From Haematobacter missouriensis (GTDB taxonomy: Bacteria > Pseudomonadota > Alphaproteobacteria > Rhodobacterales > Rhodobacteraceae): a DNA stretch of 64,000 nucleotides. The stretch is from contig NZ_JFGS01000018.1 in assembly GCF_000740775.1 (NCBI RefSeq), positions 1-64,000 of the forward strand, read 5' to 3'. This document shows, piece by piece, positions 54,273-63,593 of the stretch. Numbering within the stretch: position 1 is the stretch's first letter; each line of letters begins with the position of its first letter. The notes beneath the pieces are model-generated. The model ran no database searches. It worked only from the letters and a program-made list of their open reading frames with translations, and was not told the DNA's origin. The position numbers and the translations under genes were made by a program.

Positions 54273-54289
54273 GTTCTGCACAGCGGAAC
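54273..54289. promoter_or_regulatory. IclR-type operator 3, upstream of pimF
   Basis: GTTCTGC-ACA-GCGGAAC has 6 of 7 matching arm pairs. It lies immediately upstream of the pimF ribosome site, where a bound regulator would block or control transcription. Confidence 0.7.
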
Positions 54290-54303
54290 GTGGAGGAAAT
54301 GCC

Positions 54304-56412
54304 GTGAACGATTCGACGATGCCCGCAGCCGAAGCCACCAGCTATTCAACCGAAGGGGGTGTCGCGCTGATCACGATGACGTCTCCACCGGTGAACGCGC
54401 TTTCGGCGAAGATGCGGCAGGGTATCCTCGACGGTCTCGCCCGCGCGGAGGCCGACCCGGACGTGCGTGCCGTGGTGATCACGGGCGCGGGCCGGATCTT
54501 CTGCGCCGGGGCGGATATCACGGAATTCGGCAAACCGCCGGTCGCGCCCACTCTGCCCGATTTGCTCTCCGGGGTGGAGGAAAGCGTCAAGCCCGTCGTC
54601 GCCGCTGTCAATGGGGCGGCGCTCGGGGGTGGATGTGAGCTCACGTTGGCCTGTCACGGCCGCGTGGGCTCCGCCGCTGCGGCGATCGGTCTGCCGGAGA
54701 TCAAGCTCGGCATCATTCCGGGTGCGGGCGGCACGCAACGGCTGCCCCGCATCCTCGCGCCCGCCGATGCCTTCGCCATGATGCTGAAGGGCGACCCGGT
54801 GAAGGCGCCGAAGGCGAAGGCGCTCGGCCTGCTGGACGAGGTGGTTGAGGCGGATGATCTGCTTCCCGCCGCGCGCCGTCTCGCGCTGGCCTTCGCCGAA
54901 AAGGGCGATTGGCCTGTCACCGGCAAGCGCCGGGTTGAGAGCAGTCCGGAGGCTCGGGCGGCCTTCGACGCGGCTGCGGCCGAGGCGCGAAAGAAGTCCG
55001 GCGACCTGCTGAATACCGGCGCGCTGATCCGCTCGGTGGAGGCCGCATTCGACAAGCCGCTTGCCGAGGGCCTCGCCGTGGAGCGGGAAGAGTTCAAGAC
55101 CCTCGTCGCTTCCGATCAGTCGAAAGCGTTGCGCCACGTCTTCTTCGCCGAGCGCGCCGCCGCTCGCGTGCCGGGCATTGGCAAGGACGTGAAGCCCCGC
55201 AAGGTGGAGAAGGTCGCCGTGATCGGTGCGGGCACGATGGGCGGCGGCATCTCTATGGCTTTTGCCAATGCGGGTATTGCGGTCCGCGTGATCGAGACAT
55301 CGGAGGAGCTGCTCGCCAAGGGACTGGAGCGGATCCGCGGTACCTACGCGGCTTCCGTCAAGCGCGGCTCGCTGTCGGAGGCGGACCTGCAGAAGCGCAT
55401 GGCGCTGATCGAGGGGCAGGTGGGCCTTTCCGCCGCCGGTGAGGCCGACATGATCATCGAGGCCGCTTTCGAGGATATGGGCGTCAAGCGCGAGATCTTC
55501 GGGGAATTGGCCCGCGTGGCCAAGCCGGGCGCGGTGATCGCGACCAATACATCCTATCTCGACGTGAACGAAATCGCTGCCGCCGCGCCGGGACGCGAGG
55601 CGGACGTGATCGGGCTGCACTTCTTCTCCCCCGCCAATGTGATGCGGCTGCTGGAAGTCGTGCGCGGCGACAGGACCGCGCCGGACGTGCTGGAAACCGG
55701 CCTGACCATCGGGCGCAAGATCGGCAAGCTGCCCGTGGTCTCCGGTGTCTGCTTCGGCTTCATCGGCAACCGGATGCTGGCCCAGCGGACCCGCGCGGCG
55801 GAGCGTCTGCTCCTGTCCGGCGTCAGCCCGTCGGAGGTCGATGACGCGATCACCGGCTTCGGTTTCCGCATGGGACAGTTCGCCATGCTGGACCTTGCGG
55901 GCATCGACATCGGCTGGCGCACGCGCAAGGCATTCGGCGGCTTTGCCCCGATCGGCGACCGGCTGGCGGAGATGGGGCGGTTCGGGCAGAAAACGGGCCG
56001 CGGCTTCTACCTTTATCCGGAAGGTGCGCGGAAGGGTGTGCCTGATCCGGAAGTGACCCAGATCATCGCTGACGAGGCGAAGGCGCGCGGTGTCTCTCCC
56101 GAGTCGCTGAGCGGCGCGGAGATCGTGGAGCGCCTCTTCTACCCGATGGTGAACGAGGGCGCCCGCATTCTGGAGGAGGGGATTTCCTACCGCCCCTCCG
56201 ACATCGACCTTGTCTGGATCAACGGCTACGGCTGGCCCTCCTGGACGGGCGGCCCGATGTTCTGGGCCGATGGCGTCGGGCTCGACAAGATCGTGGCCTC
56301 GCTCGAGGCGCAGGCGAAGCGGTTCGACGCGCCGGAACTGGAACCCGCGCCGCTGCTCCGCCGCCTTGCTGAAGAGGGCAAGGGTTTCCAATCGCTTAAG
56401 GAAGGCGCCTGA
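54304..56412 (+). CDS. pimF: Bifunctional enoyl-CoA hydratase / 3-hydroxyacyl-CoA dehydrogenase
   Basis: A 702-residue FadB/FadJ-like enzyme carrying out the second and third steps of beta-oxidation. The N-terminal crotonase domain (about 1-190) has ITGAGRIFCAGADITEFG and GAALGGGCELTLACHGRV, with PEIKLGIIPGAGGTQRLPR. The dehydrogenase domain starts near 303 (VAVIGAGTMGGGISMAFANAG), with GLHFFSPANVMRLLEVV carrying the catalytic His. GTG 54304 follows GGAGGAAA; upstream codons lie in the promoter. It leads an operon with thiolase and two acyl-CoA dehydrogenases, like the R. palustris pim operon. Confidence 0.9.
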   Translation: MNDSTMPAAEATSYSTEGGVALITMTSPPVNALSAKMRQGILDGLARAEADPDVRAVVITGAGRIFCAGADITEFGKPPVAPTLPDLLSGVEESVKPVVAAVNGAALGGGCELTLACHGRVGSAAAAIGLPEIKLGIIPGAGGTQRLPRILAPADAFAMMLKGDPVKAPKAKALGLLDEVVEADDLLPAARRLALAFAEKGDWPVTGKRRVESSPEARAAFDAAAAEARKKSGDLLNTGALIRSVEAAFDKPLAEGLAVEREEFKTLVASDQSKALRHVFFAERAAARVPGIGKDVKPRKVEKVAVIGAGTMGGGISMAFANAGIAVRVIETSEELLAKGLERIRGTYAASVKRGSLSEADLQKRMALIEGQVGLSAAGEADMIIEAAFEDMGVKREIFGELARVAKPGAVIATNTSYLDVNEIAAAAPGREADVIGLHFFSPANVMRLLEVVRGDRTAPDVLETGLTIGRKIGKLPVVSGVCFGFIGNRMLAQRTRAAERLLLSGVSPSEVDDAITGFGFRMGQFAMLDLAGIDIGWRTRKAFGGFAPIGDRLAEMGRFGQKTGRGFYLYPEGARKGVPDPEVTQIIADEAKARGVSPESLSGAEIVERLFYPMVNEGARILEEGISYRPSDIDLVWINGYGWPSWTGGPMFWADGVGLDKIVASLEAQAKRFDAPELEPAPLLRRLAEEGKGFQSLKEGA

Positions 56413-56433
56413 GCGCCTTTCGGGGAGAGATAC

Positions 56434-57618
56434 ATGACTGAAGCGGTAATCGTTTCCACCGCGCGCACACCCGTCGGCAAGGCGCATCGCGGGAGTTTCA
56501 ACCTGACGCACGGGGCAGACATGGCCTCCCACGCCATCCGCGCCGCGCTTGGCAAAGCCGCGGTGGAGCCGGAGGCGGTCGAGGAAGTCGTGCTCGGCAC
56601 GGGCTATCCCGAAGCGGCGACGGGCGGGAACGTCGCGCGCCATGCCGCGATCATGGCCGGTATCCCCGTCCAGTCCTCCGGTGTGACGGTGAGTCGGTTC
56701 TGCGCCTCGGGTCTGGAGGCGGTGGCCGCGGCCGCCGCGCGGATCACGCGGGACGGCACGCCGGTCGCCGTGGCGGGAGGTGTGGAATCCATCAGCCTCG
56801 TGCAGCCGGTGACGCGGCGCGATCTGGTGCAGAACCCTTGGCTGATGGAGCACAAGCCCGACATCTACATCTCCATGATCGAGACGGCGGACAACGTCGC
56901 CCGCCGCTACCAGATCAGCCGGGAGGAGCAGGACCGCTTTTCACTGGAAAGCCAACGCCGCACCGCCGCCGCACAGGAAGCAGGCCGGTTCGACGACGAG
57001 ATCGTCCCCATGGACGTGACTTTACGGGTGACGGACAAGGCCACCGGCGAAACCACCACCCGCAAGGGGCGGATCGCCAAGGATGAGGGCAATCGGCCCG
57101 ATACCAGCTATGAGGGGCTGGCAAAGCTGAAACCCGTTCGGGGTGAGGACGAATTCGTCACCGCCGGCAATGCGAGCCAGCTTTCCGACGGCGCCTCGGC
57201 GCTGATCCTGATGTCGGATACGGAGGCGCAGGCTCGCGGTCTGCAACCGCTCGGTACCTTCCGGGGTTATGCCACGGCGGGCTGTGAGCCGGACGAAATG
57301 GGCATCGGCCCGGTCTTTGCCGTGCCCCGCCTGCTGGAACGCCACGGTCTGACCGTGAACGACATCGACCTGTGGGAGTTGAACGAGGCTTTCGCCTCGC
57401 AATCGCTCTACTGCATCCGCACGCTGGGGCTGGACCCGGAGAAGGTGAACGTCAACGGCGGTGCCATCGCCATAGGCCATCCTTTCGGCATGTCGGGCGC
57501 ACGTCTTGCGGGTCACGCGCTGATCGAGGGCAAGCGCCGGGGGGCAAAGCTCGCGGTCGTCACAATGTGTATCGCCGGCGGCATGGGAGCGGCCGGTCTT
57601 TTCGAAATCGGGAGCTGA
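56434..57618 (+). CDS. pimB: Acyl-CoA thiolase
   Basis: A 394-residue thiolase. The acylated Cys is in [13 protein letters not shown] near residue 90. [10 protein letters not shown] and [16 protein letters not shown] supply the catalytic His region, and [13 protein letters not shown] the C-terminal Cys. It cleaves the 3-ketoacyl-CoA to acetyl-CoA and a shortened acyl-CoA. It follows pimF by 21 bp. Confidence 0.9.
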   Translation: MTEAVIVSTARTPVGKAHRGSFNLTHGADMASHAIRAALGKAAVEPEAVEEVVLGTGYPEAATGGNVARHAAIMAGIPVQSSGVTVSRFCASGLEAVAAAAARITRDGTPVAVAGGVESISLVQPVTRRDLVQNPWLMEHKPDIYISMIETADNVARRYQISREEQDRFSLESQRRTAAAQEAGRFDDEIVPMDVTLRVTDKATGETTTRKGRIAKDEGNRPDTSYEGLAKLKPVRGEDEFVTAGNASQLSDGASALILMSDTEAQARGLQPLGTFRGYATAGCEPDEMGIGPVFAVPRLLERHGLTVNDIDLWELNEAFASQSLYCIRTLGLDPEKVNVNGGAIAIGHPFGMSGARLAGHALIEGKRRGAKLAVVTMCIAGGMGAAGLFEIGS

Positions 57619-57620
57619 GC

Positions 57621-58814
57621 ATGGATCTTCGTTTCACCCCTGAGGAAAACGCGTTCCGCGCCGAGGTGCGTGAATTTCTCCGCAAGGAAATCCCGGAGGA
57701 GATCCGTGAAAAGGTCTCCGCCGGACGGAAGCTCACGCGGGAGGATATCGTCACCTCTCAGCGCATTCTGAACAAGAAGGGCTGGGCGGTGGCGCACTGG
57801 CCGCTGGAATGGGGCGGTCAGCCGTGGTCGCCGATCCAGCGCTACATCTTCACCGAGGAACTCCAGCAGGCCGCCGTGCCGCTGCCTTTGCAGTTCAACT
57901 GCTACATGGTCGGCCCGGTGATCGCCGCCTTCGGCAATGAGGAGCAGAAGAAGCGCTTCCTTCCCGCAACGGCCAATCTCGACATCTGGTGGTGTCAGGG
58001 GTTCTCCGAACCGGGCGCGGGTTCCGACCTTGCCAGCCTCAAGACGCGCGCGGTCAGGGACGGGGACCATTACGTCGTCAACGGTCAGAAGACGTGGACG
58101 ACGCTCGGCCAGTATGCCGACTGGATCTTCTGCCTCGTGCGGACCAACACGGAGGTGAAGAAGCAGCAGGGCATCTCCTTCCTGCTCATCGACATGAAGA
58201 CGCCGGGCATCACCGTCCGTCCGATCATCACCATCGAGGGCCATCACGAGGTCAACGAGGTGTTCTTCGACGACGTGCGCGTCCCGGTGGAGAACCTTGT
58301 CGGCGAGGAGAACAAGGGCTGGGACTATGCCAAGTTCCTGCTTGCCAATGAACGCTCCGGCATCGCCCGCATCGGCATGACCAAGGAGCGCATCGGGCGT
58401 GTCAAACGGCTTGCCCGCGAGGTGCCGAACGGCACCGGCACCATGTGGGAGGACGGCGATTTCCGCGCCCGCCTGTCGCAGGTGGAGATCGAGCTGAAGG
58501 CGCTGGAGATCACCAACATGCGCGTGATCGCCAATCAGATGAAGTCGGGATCGGACAAGCCAGACCCGGCGTCGTCTATCCTTAAGATCAAGGGGTCGGA
58601 GCTTCAGCAGGCTTCCACCGAACTGCTGCTGGAGCTTGCGGGCCCCTATGCTGCGGTCGGACCCGAGCGGGCGGGCGAGGGCAACGAACTGCCCGATTTC
58701 GACTGGGCTGACGGGGCGGCGGCGCTTTATTTCAACAACCGCAAGGTCTCGATCTACGGCGGATCGAACGAGATCCAGCACAACGTGATCGCCAAGGCGA
58801 TTCTCGGGCTTTAA
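57621..58814 (+). CDS. pimC: Acyl-CoA dehydrogenase, PimC-like (large subunit)
   Basis: A 397-residue FAD acyl-CoA dehydrogenase. WWCQGFSEPGAGSDLASLKTRA (flavin/substrate loop), NGQKTWTTLGQYADWIFCLVRT and the C-terminal YGGSNEIQHNVIAKAILGL are typical. Its start (MDLRFTPEENAFRAEVREFLRKEIP) and pairing with a shorter dehydrogenase match the PimC/PimD pimeloyl-CoA dehydrogenase. ATG 57621 is 2 bp after the thiolase stop; the longer frame upstream overlaps the thiolase. Confidence 0.87.
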   Translation: MDLRFTPEENAFRAEVREFLRKEIPEEIREKVSAGRKLTREDIVTSQRILNKKGWAVAHWPLEWGGQPWSPIQRYIFTEELQQAAVPLPLQFNCYMVGPVIAAFGNEEQKKRFLPATANLDIWWCQGFSEPGAGSDLASLKTRAVRDGDHYVVNGQKTWTTLGQYADWIFCLVRTNTEVKKQQGISFLLIDMKTPGITVRPIITIEGHHEVNEVFFDDVRVPVENLVGEENKGWDYAKFLLANERSGIARIGMTKERIGRVKRLAREVPNGTGTMWEDGDFRARLSQVEIELKALEITNMRVIANQMKSGSDKPDPASSILKIKGSELQQASTELLLELAGPYAAVGPERAGEGNELPDFDWADGAAALYFNNRKVSIYGGSNEIQHNVIAKAILGL

Positions 58815-58826
58815 GGGGGGCGAGCG

Positions 58827-59981
58827 ATGGACTTCGATTTCAGCAGCGAGCAATCGCAACTCAAGGATAGCGTGGACCGGTTCCTTGCCGCGCGCTACGG
58901 CTCCCTCGAGGATCGGGAAAAGAACCGCAAGCATACGGGCGGGTTCGACCCGGCGATCTGGGCGGGCTACGCGGAACTCGGCCTGCTGGGCATGCCGTTC
59001 TCCGAAGAGGACGGCGGCTTCGGCGGCGGTCCGGTGGAAACCATGATCGCCATGGAAGCGGTCGGCCGGAGCCTCGCGCTGGAGCCCTATCTCTCGACGG
59101 GCGTTCTGGGGGCCACTGCGCTGCGTCTGGCCGGGAACGCCCGGCAGAAGGAGACGCTGATCCCCGAGGTGGCGGAGGGCAATCTCCGCCTGTCGCTCGC
59201 CTTTCAGGAGCCGCAGGCGCGCTACGACCTGTTCGACGTGGCGACACGTGCGGAAGCGCAGGGCGCGGGCTTTGTCCTGACCGGGCGAAAGGAACTTGTG
59301 CTGAACGGCGATACGGCGGGGCTTTTCATCGTCTCGGCGCGCACCGCAGGCGAGCGGCGGGACGAAAGCGGCATCACGCTGTTCCTCGTCCCCGCTGACC
59401 GTGAGGGCGTGACGGTGCGGGGCTATGCCTCGCAGGATGGCGGACGGCTGGCCGATGTGGACTTCTCCGGCGTGAAACTCGCGGCGGAGGACGTTCTGGG
59501 CCAGGTCGGGCAGGGCTATCCGGTGCTGGAGCGGATACGCGAGGCAGGTATCTCCGCGCTGGCGGCCGAAGCGGTCGGCGCGATGGAGGCGCTGCACGGG
59601 CTTACGGTCGATTACCTCAAGACCCGCAATCAGTTCGGCGTCGCCATCGGCTCCTTTCAGGTGCTGCAGCACAAGGCGGTGGACATGCTGCTGATGGTGG
59701 AGCAGGCTCGGTCCATGGCCTATTATGCCGCGATGATGGTGGAGGCGGAGGATGCCGCCGAACGCCGGGCCGCGCTGTCGGCGGTGAAGGTGCAGATCAA
59801 CCGCTCCGCCCGCTTCGTCGGCCAGACGGCGGTGCAGCTTCACGGCGGCATCGGCATGACGATGGAATATCTGGGCGCGCATTACTTCAAGCGGCTCGCC
59901 ATCATCGAAACGCAGTTCGGCGACACGGCCTATCACCTCGCGCGGGTGACGGATGCCGGTGGCCTGATCGCGGCGGCCTGA
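58827..59981 (+). CDS. pimD: Acyl-CoA dehydrogenase, PimD-like (small subunit)
   Basis: A 384-residue acyl-CoA dehydrogenase paralogous to PimC. MDFDFSSEQSQLKDSVDRFLAARYG, LKTRNQFGVAIGSFQVLQHKAVDML and VQLHGGIGMTMEYLGAHYFKRL are family features. The mid-region substrate loop is degenerate relative to PimC (LAFQEPQARYDLFDVATRA), as in the small subunit. Likely a heteromer with PimC for dicarboxylyl-CoA oxidation. Confidence 0.86.
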   Translation: MDFDFSSEQSQLKDSVDRFLAARYGSLEDREKNRKHTGGFDPAIWAGYAELGLLGMPFSEEDGGFGGGPVETMIAMEAVGRSLALEPYLSTGVLGATALRLAGNARQKETLIPEVAEGNLRLSLAFQEPQARYDLFDVATRAEAQGAGFVLTGRKELVLNGDTAGLFIVSARTAGERRDESGITLFLVPADREGVTVRGYASQDGGRLADVDFSGVKLAAEDVLGQVGQGYPVLERIREAGISALAAEAVGAMEALHGLTVDYLKTRNQFGVAIGSFQVLQHKAVDMLLMVEQARSMAYYAAMMVEAEDAAERRAALSAVKVQINRSARFVGQTAVQLHGGIGMTMEYLGAHYFKRLAIIETQFGDTAYHLARVTDAGGLIAAA

Positions 59982-59983
59982 CG

Positions 59984-60769
59984 ATGGCGGAGTTGCGCCA
60001 AGAGCGGCGGGGGCGCGTGCTCCTGCTGACCATCGACGACCCGGCGACGCGGAACGCGCTGACACCGGAGGTCTATCGCGGCGGGCGAGAGGCCATGGCG
60101 CTGGCGGCGAGCGATGCGTCCATCGGCGCGGTGGTTCTGACGGGGGCGGGGCCGAGCTTCTGTTCGGGCGGCAATCTCGCCGGGATCGGCGCGCGGCGCG
60201 CCTCGGGAGAGGCGGGGATCCGGGGCGGGATCGAGGAGTTGCACGATTTCATCCGTGCGATCCGCGAGGTTCCGGTGCCGGTCATCGCCGCTGTCGAAGG
60301 CTGGGCCGCGGGGGCGGGATTCTCCCTCGCGCTCGCCTGCGACATGATGGTTGCGGCGCAGGATGCGCGGTTCATGCTGGCCTATGTGAAGGTCGGCCTC
60401 AGCCCCGACGGAGGGGCCACGGCGTCTCTGGCCCGGATGCTGCCGCGTCAGCTGCTCTCCGAGATCGCGATGGAAGGTGGCCCGGTGGAGGCGGAGCGTC
60501 TTCATGCCCTGGGTCTGGTCAACGAGATGACCGACAAGGGCGGCGCGCTTGCAGCCGCGATGGCGCGGGCGGAGCGGCTGGCTTCCGGCCCGCGAGGGGC
60601 CATCGGCACCATCAAGGGGCTGATCTCCTCCGGGCAGGTGCTGACCTTTTCCGAACAGCTTGACCGGGAACGCGATGGCTTCGCCCGAAACGCCGTCGCG
60701 CCGGATGCGGGTGAGGGGATCAAGGCTTTCCTTGAAAAGCGCAGCCCCCACTTCGGGACGACCGACTGA
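59984..60769 (+). CDS. Enoyl-CoA hydratase/isomerase family protein
   Basis: A 261-residue crotonase. VVLTGAGPSFCSGGNLAGIG and GWAAGAGFSLALACDMMVAAQDARFMLAYVKVGLSPDGGATASLARML carry the oxyanion-hole backbone. The usual catalytic glutamates are not obvious: the second position is Asp in SPDGG, as in PaaG-type isomerases. It may therefore be an isomerase or hydratase for an unusual intermediate. It starts 2 bp after the pimD stop, closing the operon. Confidence 0.85.
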   Translation: MAELRQERRGRVLLLTIDDPATRNALTPEVYRGGREAMALAASDASIGAVVLTGAGPSFCSGGNLAGIGARRASGEAGIRGGIEELHDFIRAIREVPVPVIAAVEGWAAGAGFSLALACDMMVAAQDARFMLAYVKVGLSPDGGATASLARMLPRQLLSEIAMEGGPVEAERLHALGLVNEMTDKGGALAAAMARAERLASGPRGAIGTIKGLISSGQVLTFSEQLDRERDGFARNAVAPDAGEGIKAFLEKRSPHFGTTD

Positions 60770-60790
60770 TACTTGCGGGGGCCGCGCCGG

Positions 60791-61252
60791 TCAGGCCCGG
60801 CCCTCTGCACCATGGCTCTCTGCGCCATGATCCCCTGCATCGTGTGCATCGGCGCAAAGCGCGTGATTGCCCAGCACTTCGATCACCCGGCAATCGGCGA
60901 TTGTCCCGCAGGAGCACTGCTTAAGCATCCGCTCCAGCTCCCCCCGCAGCGCATCCAGACGTGAAATGCGCGCCTTCACCTCTCGCAGCTGGCGCCGGGC
61001 GATGTCATCGGCGGCCCGGCAGGAGCGGTCAGGGTCGTCGGAAAGGTCGAGCAATTCCCGGATCGCCTCCAGAGAGAAGCCCAGTTCGCGGGCATGACGC
61101 ACGAAGGCCAGACGGTCCTGCGCCGGCTGATCATAGAGTCTGCGATTGCCGCTGCTCCGTTCCGGCTCGGGCAGCAGGCCGATCTGCTCATAATAGCGGA
61201 TCGTCGGCACCTTGACGCCCGTCGCCCTTGATAGATCGCCAATGGTGAGCAT
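60791..61252 (-). CDS. MerR-family heavy-metal regulator (CadR/ZntR/PbrR type)
   Basis: A 153-residue MerR protein. The winged helix (MLTIGDLSRATGVKVPTIRYYEQIGLLPEPERSSGNRRLY) and a long dimer helix precede the metal-binding loop, with Cys in DRSCRAADD and CSCGTIADCRVIEVL near 112-126. A His/Glu-rich end (CADAHDAGDHGAESHGAEG) is consistent with Zn, Cd or Pb binding. Divergent from the P-type ATPase and should activate it through the adjacent promoter. Confidence 0.87.
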   Translation of the reverse strand: MLTIGDLSRATGVKVPTIRYYEQIGLLPEPERSSGNRRLYDQPAQDRLAFVRHARELGFSLEAIRELLDLSDDPDRSCRAADDIARRQLREVKARISRLDALRGELERMLKQCSCGTIADCRVIEVLGNHALCADAHDAGDHGAESHGAEGRA

Positions 61253-61265
61253 CCCCGGATCCCTC

Positions 61266-61296
61266 TTGCTCCTCTAGCTACTGGAGGAAGTAAGAC
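61266..61296 (+). promoter_or_regulatory. MerR-type promoter of the P-type ATPase gene
   Basis: TTGCTC (61266-61271), a 19-bp spacer containing the imperfect dyad CTCCT/GGAGG, and TAAGAC (61291-61296). The long spacer with a dyad is the classical arrangement of MerR-family activated promoters. Confidence 0.75.
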
Positions 61297-61348
61297 CTCG
61301 AATCGCAAGGGGCAAGATGTGCCCCGCGGACGAGCGAAGGAGCACGGC

Positions 61349-63586
61349 ATGGCCGATGGAGCGAACCGCCGGGAATGGATCGTCACAGGCATGGACTGTG
61401 CGTCCTGCGCGGCGAAGATCACACATGCGGTGGAGCGGTTGCCGGGGGTGAGCGATGTGCGCGTGGCGCTGATGGCAGAGCGGCTGACAGCGCATCTTGC
61501 CCCCGGCGCGACGGACCCGGCAAAAATCGAGGATACCGTCCGGCGGCTCGGGTTCGGCATCGCAACCGAAGAGGCGGCGGCGCCCCGGAAGAAACCCTTC
61601 ATCCTCCCCGCCGATGCGCCCCCCATGGACGTGCACCCCCACAGCGGCGATCAAGGACACCACCACGGCGATGCGCCTTCACCCTTGGCCGCAAGCCGTC
61701 CGCCGGAAGCTCTGCATCGGAACAGACGCTTGTATCGCACCGCGAAGGGCCGGCTGGTAATGCTGAGCGCGGCTCTGCTGGCGGTGGCCTGGAGCGTGGA
61801 GCTGCTGGCCGGGCCGGGCCTGGGCTACCCGGCATTTCTTCTTGCCTGCCTGATCGGAGTCGCTCCCGTGGCGAAACGGGCGCTGGCCGCGCTGCGAACG
61901 GGCCAGCCCTTCACCATTGAAAGCCTCATGACCATTGCCGTGCTCGGCGCGCTGTTCATCGGTGCGGTGGAGGAGGCGGCGGTGGTCGTCTTTCTCTTTG
62001 CCGTGGGCGAGGTGCTGGAAGGCGTGGCGGCGGATCGGGCGCGCAGCGGCATCCGCGCGCTCGCTGCTCTGGTGCCGAAGGTGGCGCTGCTTGAGACGCC
62101 ATCCGGCCTACGCGAAGTCGGGGCCGGGACGCTCACGATCGGGCAGATCGTGCTTGTCCGGCCGGGCGACCGGATCCCCGCGGATGGCGAGATCGTCGAA
62201 GGCACGAGCGGGATCGACGAAAGCCCCGTCACGGGCGAGAGCGTGCCCCGGACCAAGGGCCCCAGGGAGCAGGTTTTCGCCGGCACCATCAATGTGGAGG
62301 CCGCGCTGCGCCTGCGCGTGACGCAGGCGGCCAGCGACAACACCATCGCCCGTATCGTGCGGCTGGTCGAGGAGGCGGAGGAGGCCCGCGCGCCGACGGA
62401 ACGTTTCATCGACCGGTTCTCCCGCTGGTACATGCCGCTGATCGTGGGGATCGCGGCGCTGGTCATGGTGCTGCCCCCGCTGCTGACGGGCGCGGACTGG
62501 AGCACCTGGGTCTATCGCGGCCTTGCCATCCTGCTGATCGGGTGCCCCTGCGCGCTGGTCATTTCCGTTCCCGCCTCCATCGCTTCCGCCCTGTCGGCGG
62601 GGGCGCGGCGGGGGTTGCTGATGAAGGGCGGCGCGGTGATCGAAGCCGCCGCCACCCTTCGCCATGCGGCATTCGATAAGACCGGGACCTTGACGCGCGG
62701 CGCGCCGGTGGTGACCGATGTCGTCCCCGCGCCAGGCGTGTCGGAGCAGGACCTTCTGACCGTCGCGGCCGCTGTTGAGAGCGGCTCCAACCATCCGCTC
62801 GCGCAGGCGATCCTCGCTCGTGCAGGCACGTCAGGCCTCGTCCCGCGGCTTGCGACCGAGGCGCGGGCGATCCCCGGCAAGGGGGCGGTCGCGCGGGTTG
62901 ACGGGGTGGAGACGTGGGTCTCCTCGCCCCGTTACGCGACGGAGATGACCGGAGTGGCGGACCCCGGCCACGCCACGGCGCTGGAGGCGGAAGGCAAGAC
63001 GGTCGTCGCGGTCTTTCGCAGCGGCCAGCCGCTCGGCCTGCTCGCGCTCCGGGATGAACCGCGCCCGGATGCGGCAGAGGGGATACGACAGCTCCGCGCG
63101 CTCGGGATAGATGCCACGATGCTCACCGGCGACAATCCTCGTACCGCCGCCGCCATTGCGGGGGAGCTGGGCATGGACTTCCGCGCGGAGATGCTGCCGG
63201 AGGACAAGCTCGCCGCGATCCGTGGGATGCAGGCGGCAGGGGGCGTCATGATGATCGGTGACGGTATCAACGATGCCCCGGCCCTGAAGCAGGCGGGCGT
63301 GGGCGTGGCGATGGGGTCGGGCACGGATGTGGCGCTGGAAACCGCGGATGCCGCCATCCTGCGCGACCGGGTGGCGGACGTGGCGGCAATGGTGCGCCTT
63401 GCCCGCGGGGCGATGCGGAACATCCATCAGAACATCGCACTGGCGCTCGGGTTGAAGGCGGTGTTCCTCGTCACCTCCACCCTGGGCATCACAGGACTGT
63501 GGCTCGCCATTCTTGCGGATACGGGCGCAACGGTTCTGGTCACGCTCAACGCGCTCCGGCTGCTGCGCTTCAACCCGGAGCGGTGA
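61349..63586 (+). CDS. zntA: Zn/Cd/Pb-translocating P-type ATPase
   Basis: A 745-residue P1B-type ATPase that exports soft metals from the cytoplasm. An N-terminal heavy-metal domain has Cys17-x-x-Cys20 (GMDCASC). A His-rich linker is at 94-107. Membrane helix 6 carries CPCALVIS, followed by the phosphorylation site DKTGTLTRG, the HP motif in SGSNHPLAQA and the hinge MIGDGINDAPAL. ATG 61349 has AAGGAG 8 nt upstream. CPC in helix 6 fits Zn2+/Cd2+/Pb2+ or Cu+; the MerR partner favours Zn or Cd. Confidence 0.9.
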   Translation: MADGANRREWIVTGMDCASCAAKITHAVERLPGVSDVRVALMAERLTAHLAPGATDPAKIEDTVRRLGFGIATEEAAAPRKKPFILPADAPPMDVHPHSGDQGHHHGDAPSPLAASRPPEALHRNRRLYRTAKGRLVMLSAALLAVAWSVELLAGPGLGYPAFLLACLIGVAPVAKRALAALRTGQPFTIESLMTIAVLGALFIGAVEEAAVVVFLFAVGEVLEGVAADRARSGIRALAALVPKVALLETPSGLREVGAGTLTIGQIVLVRPGDRIPADGEIVEGTSGIDESPVTGESVPRTKGPREQVFAGTINVEAALRLRVTQAASDNTIARIVRLVEEAEEARAPTERFIDRFSRWYMPLIVGIAALVMVLPPLLTGADWSTWVYRGLAILLIGCPCALVISVPASIASALSAGARRGLLMKGGAVIEAAATLRHAAFDKTGTLTRGAPVVTDVVPAPGVSEQDLLTVAAAVESGSNHPLAQAILARAGTSGLVPRLATEARAIPGKGAVARVDGVETWVSSPRYATEMTGVADPGHATALEAEGKTVVAVFRSGQPLGLLALRDEPRPDAAEGIRQLRALGIDATMLTGDNPRTAAAIAGELGMDFRAEMLPEDKLAAIRGMQAAGGVMMIGDGINDAPALKQAGVGVAMGSGTDVALETADAAILRDRVADVAAMVRLARGAMRNIHQNIALALGLKAVFLVTSTLGITGLWLAILADTGATVLVTLNALRLLRFNPER

Positions 63587-63593
63587 CGGCTTT

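Noticed and set aside
54346-56853. An 835-residue open frame antisense to pimF and pimB
   Set aside because: Same reason: low-complexity, His/Arg-rich translation opposite well-supported genes.
57513-60065. An 850-residue open frame antisense to pimC and pimD
   Set aside because: It mirrors codon structure of the acyl-CoA dehydrogenase genes in GC-rich DNA, has no domain and no ribosome site, and the sense genes have full family motifs.
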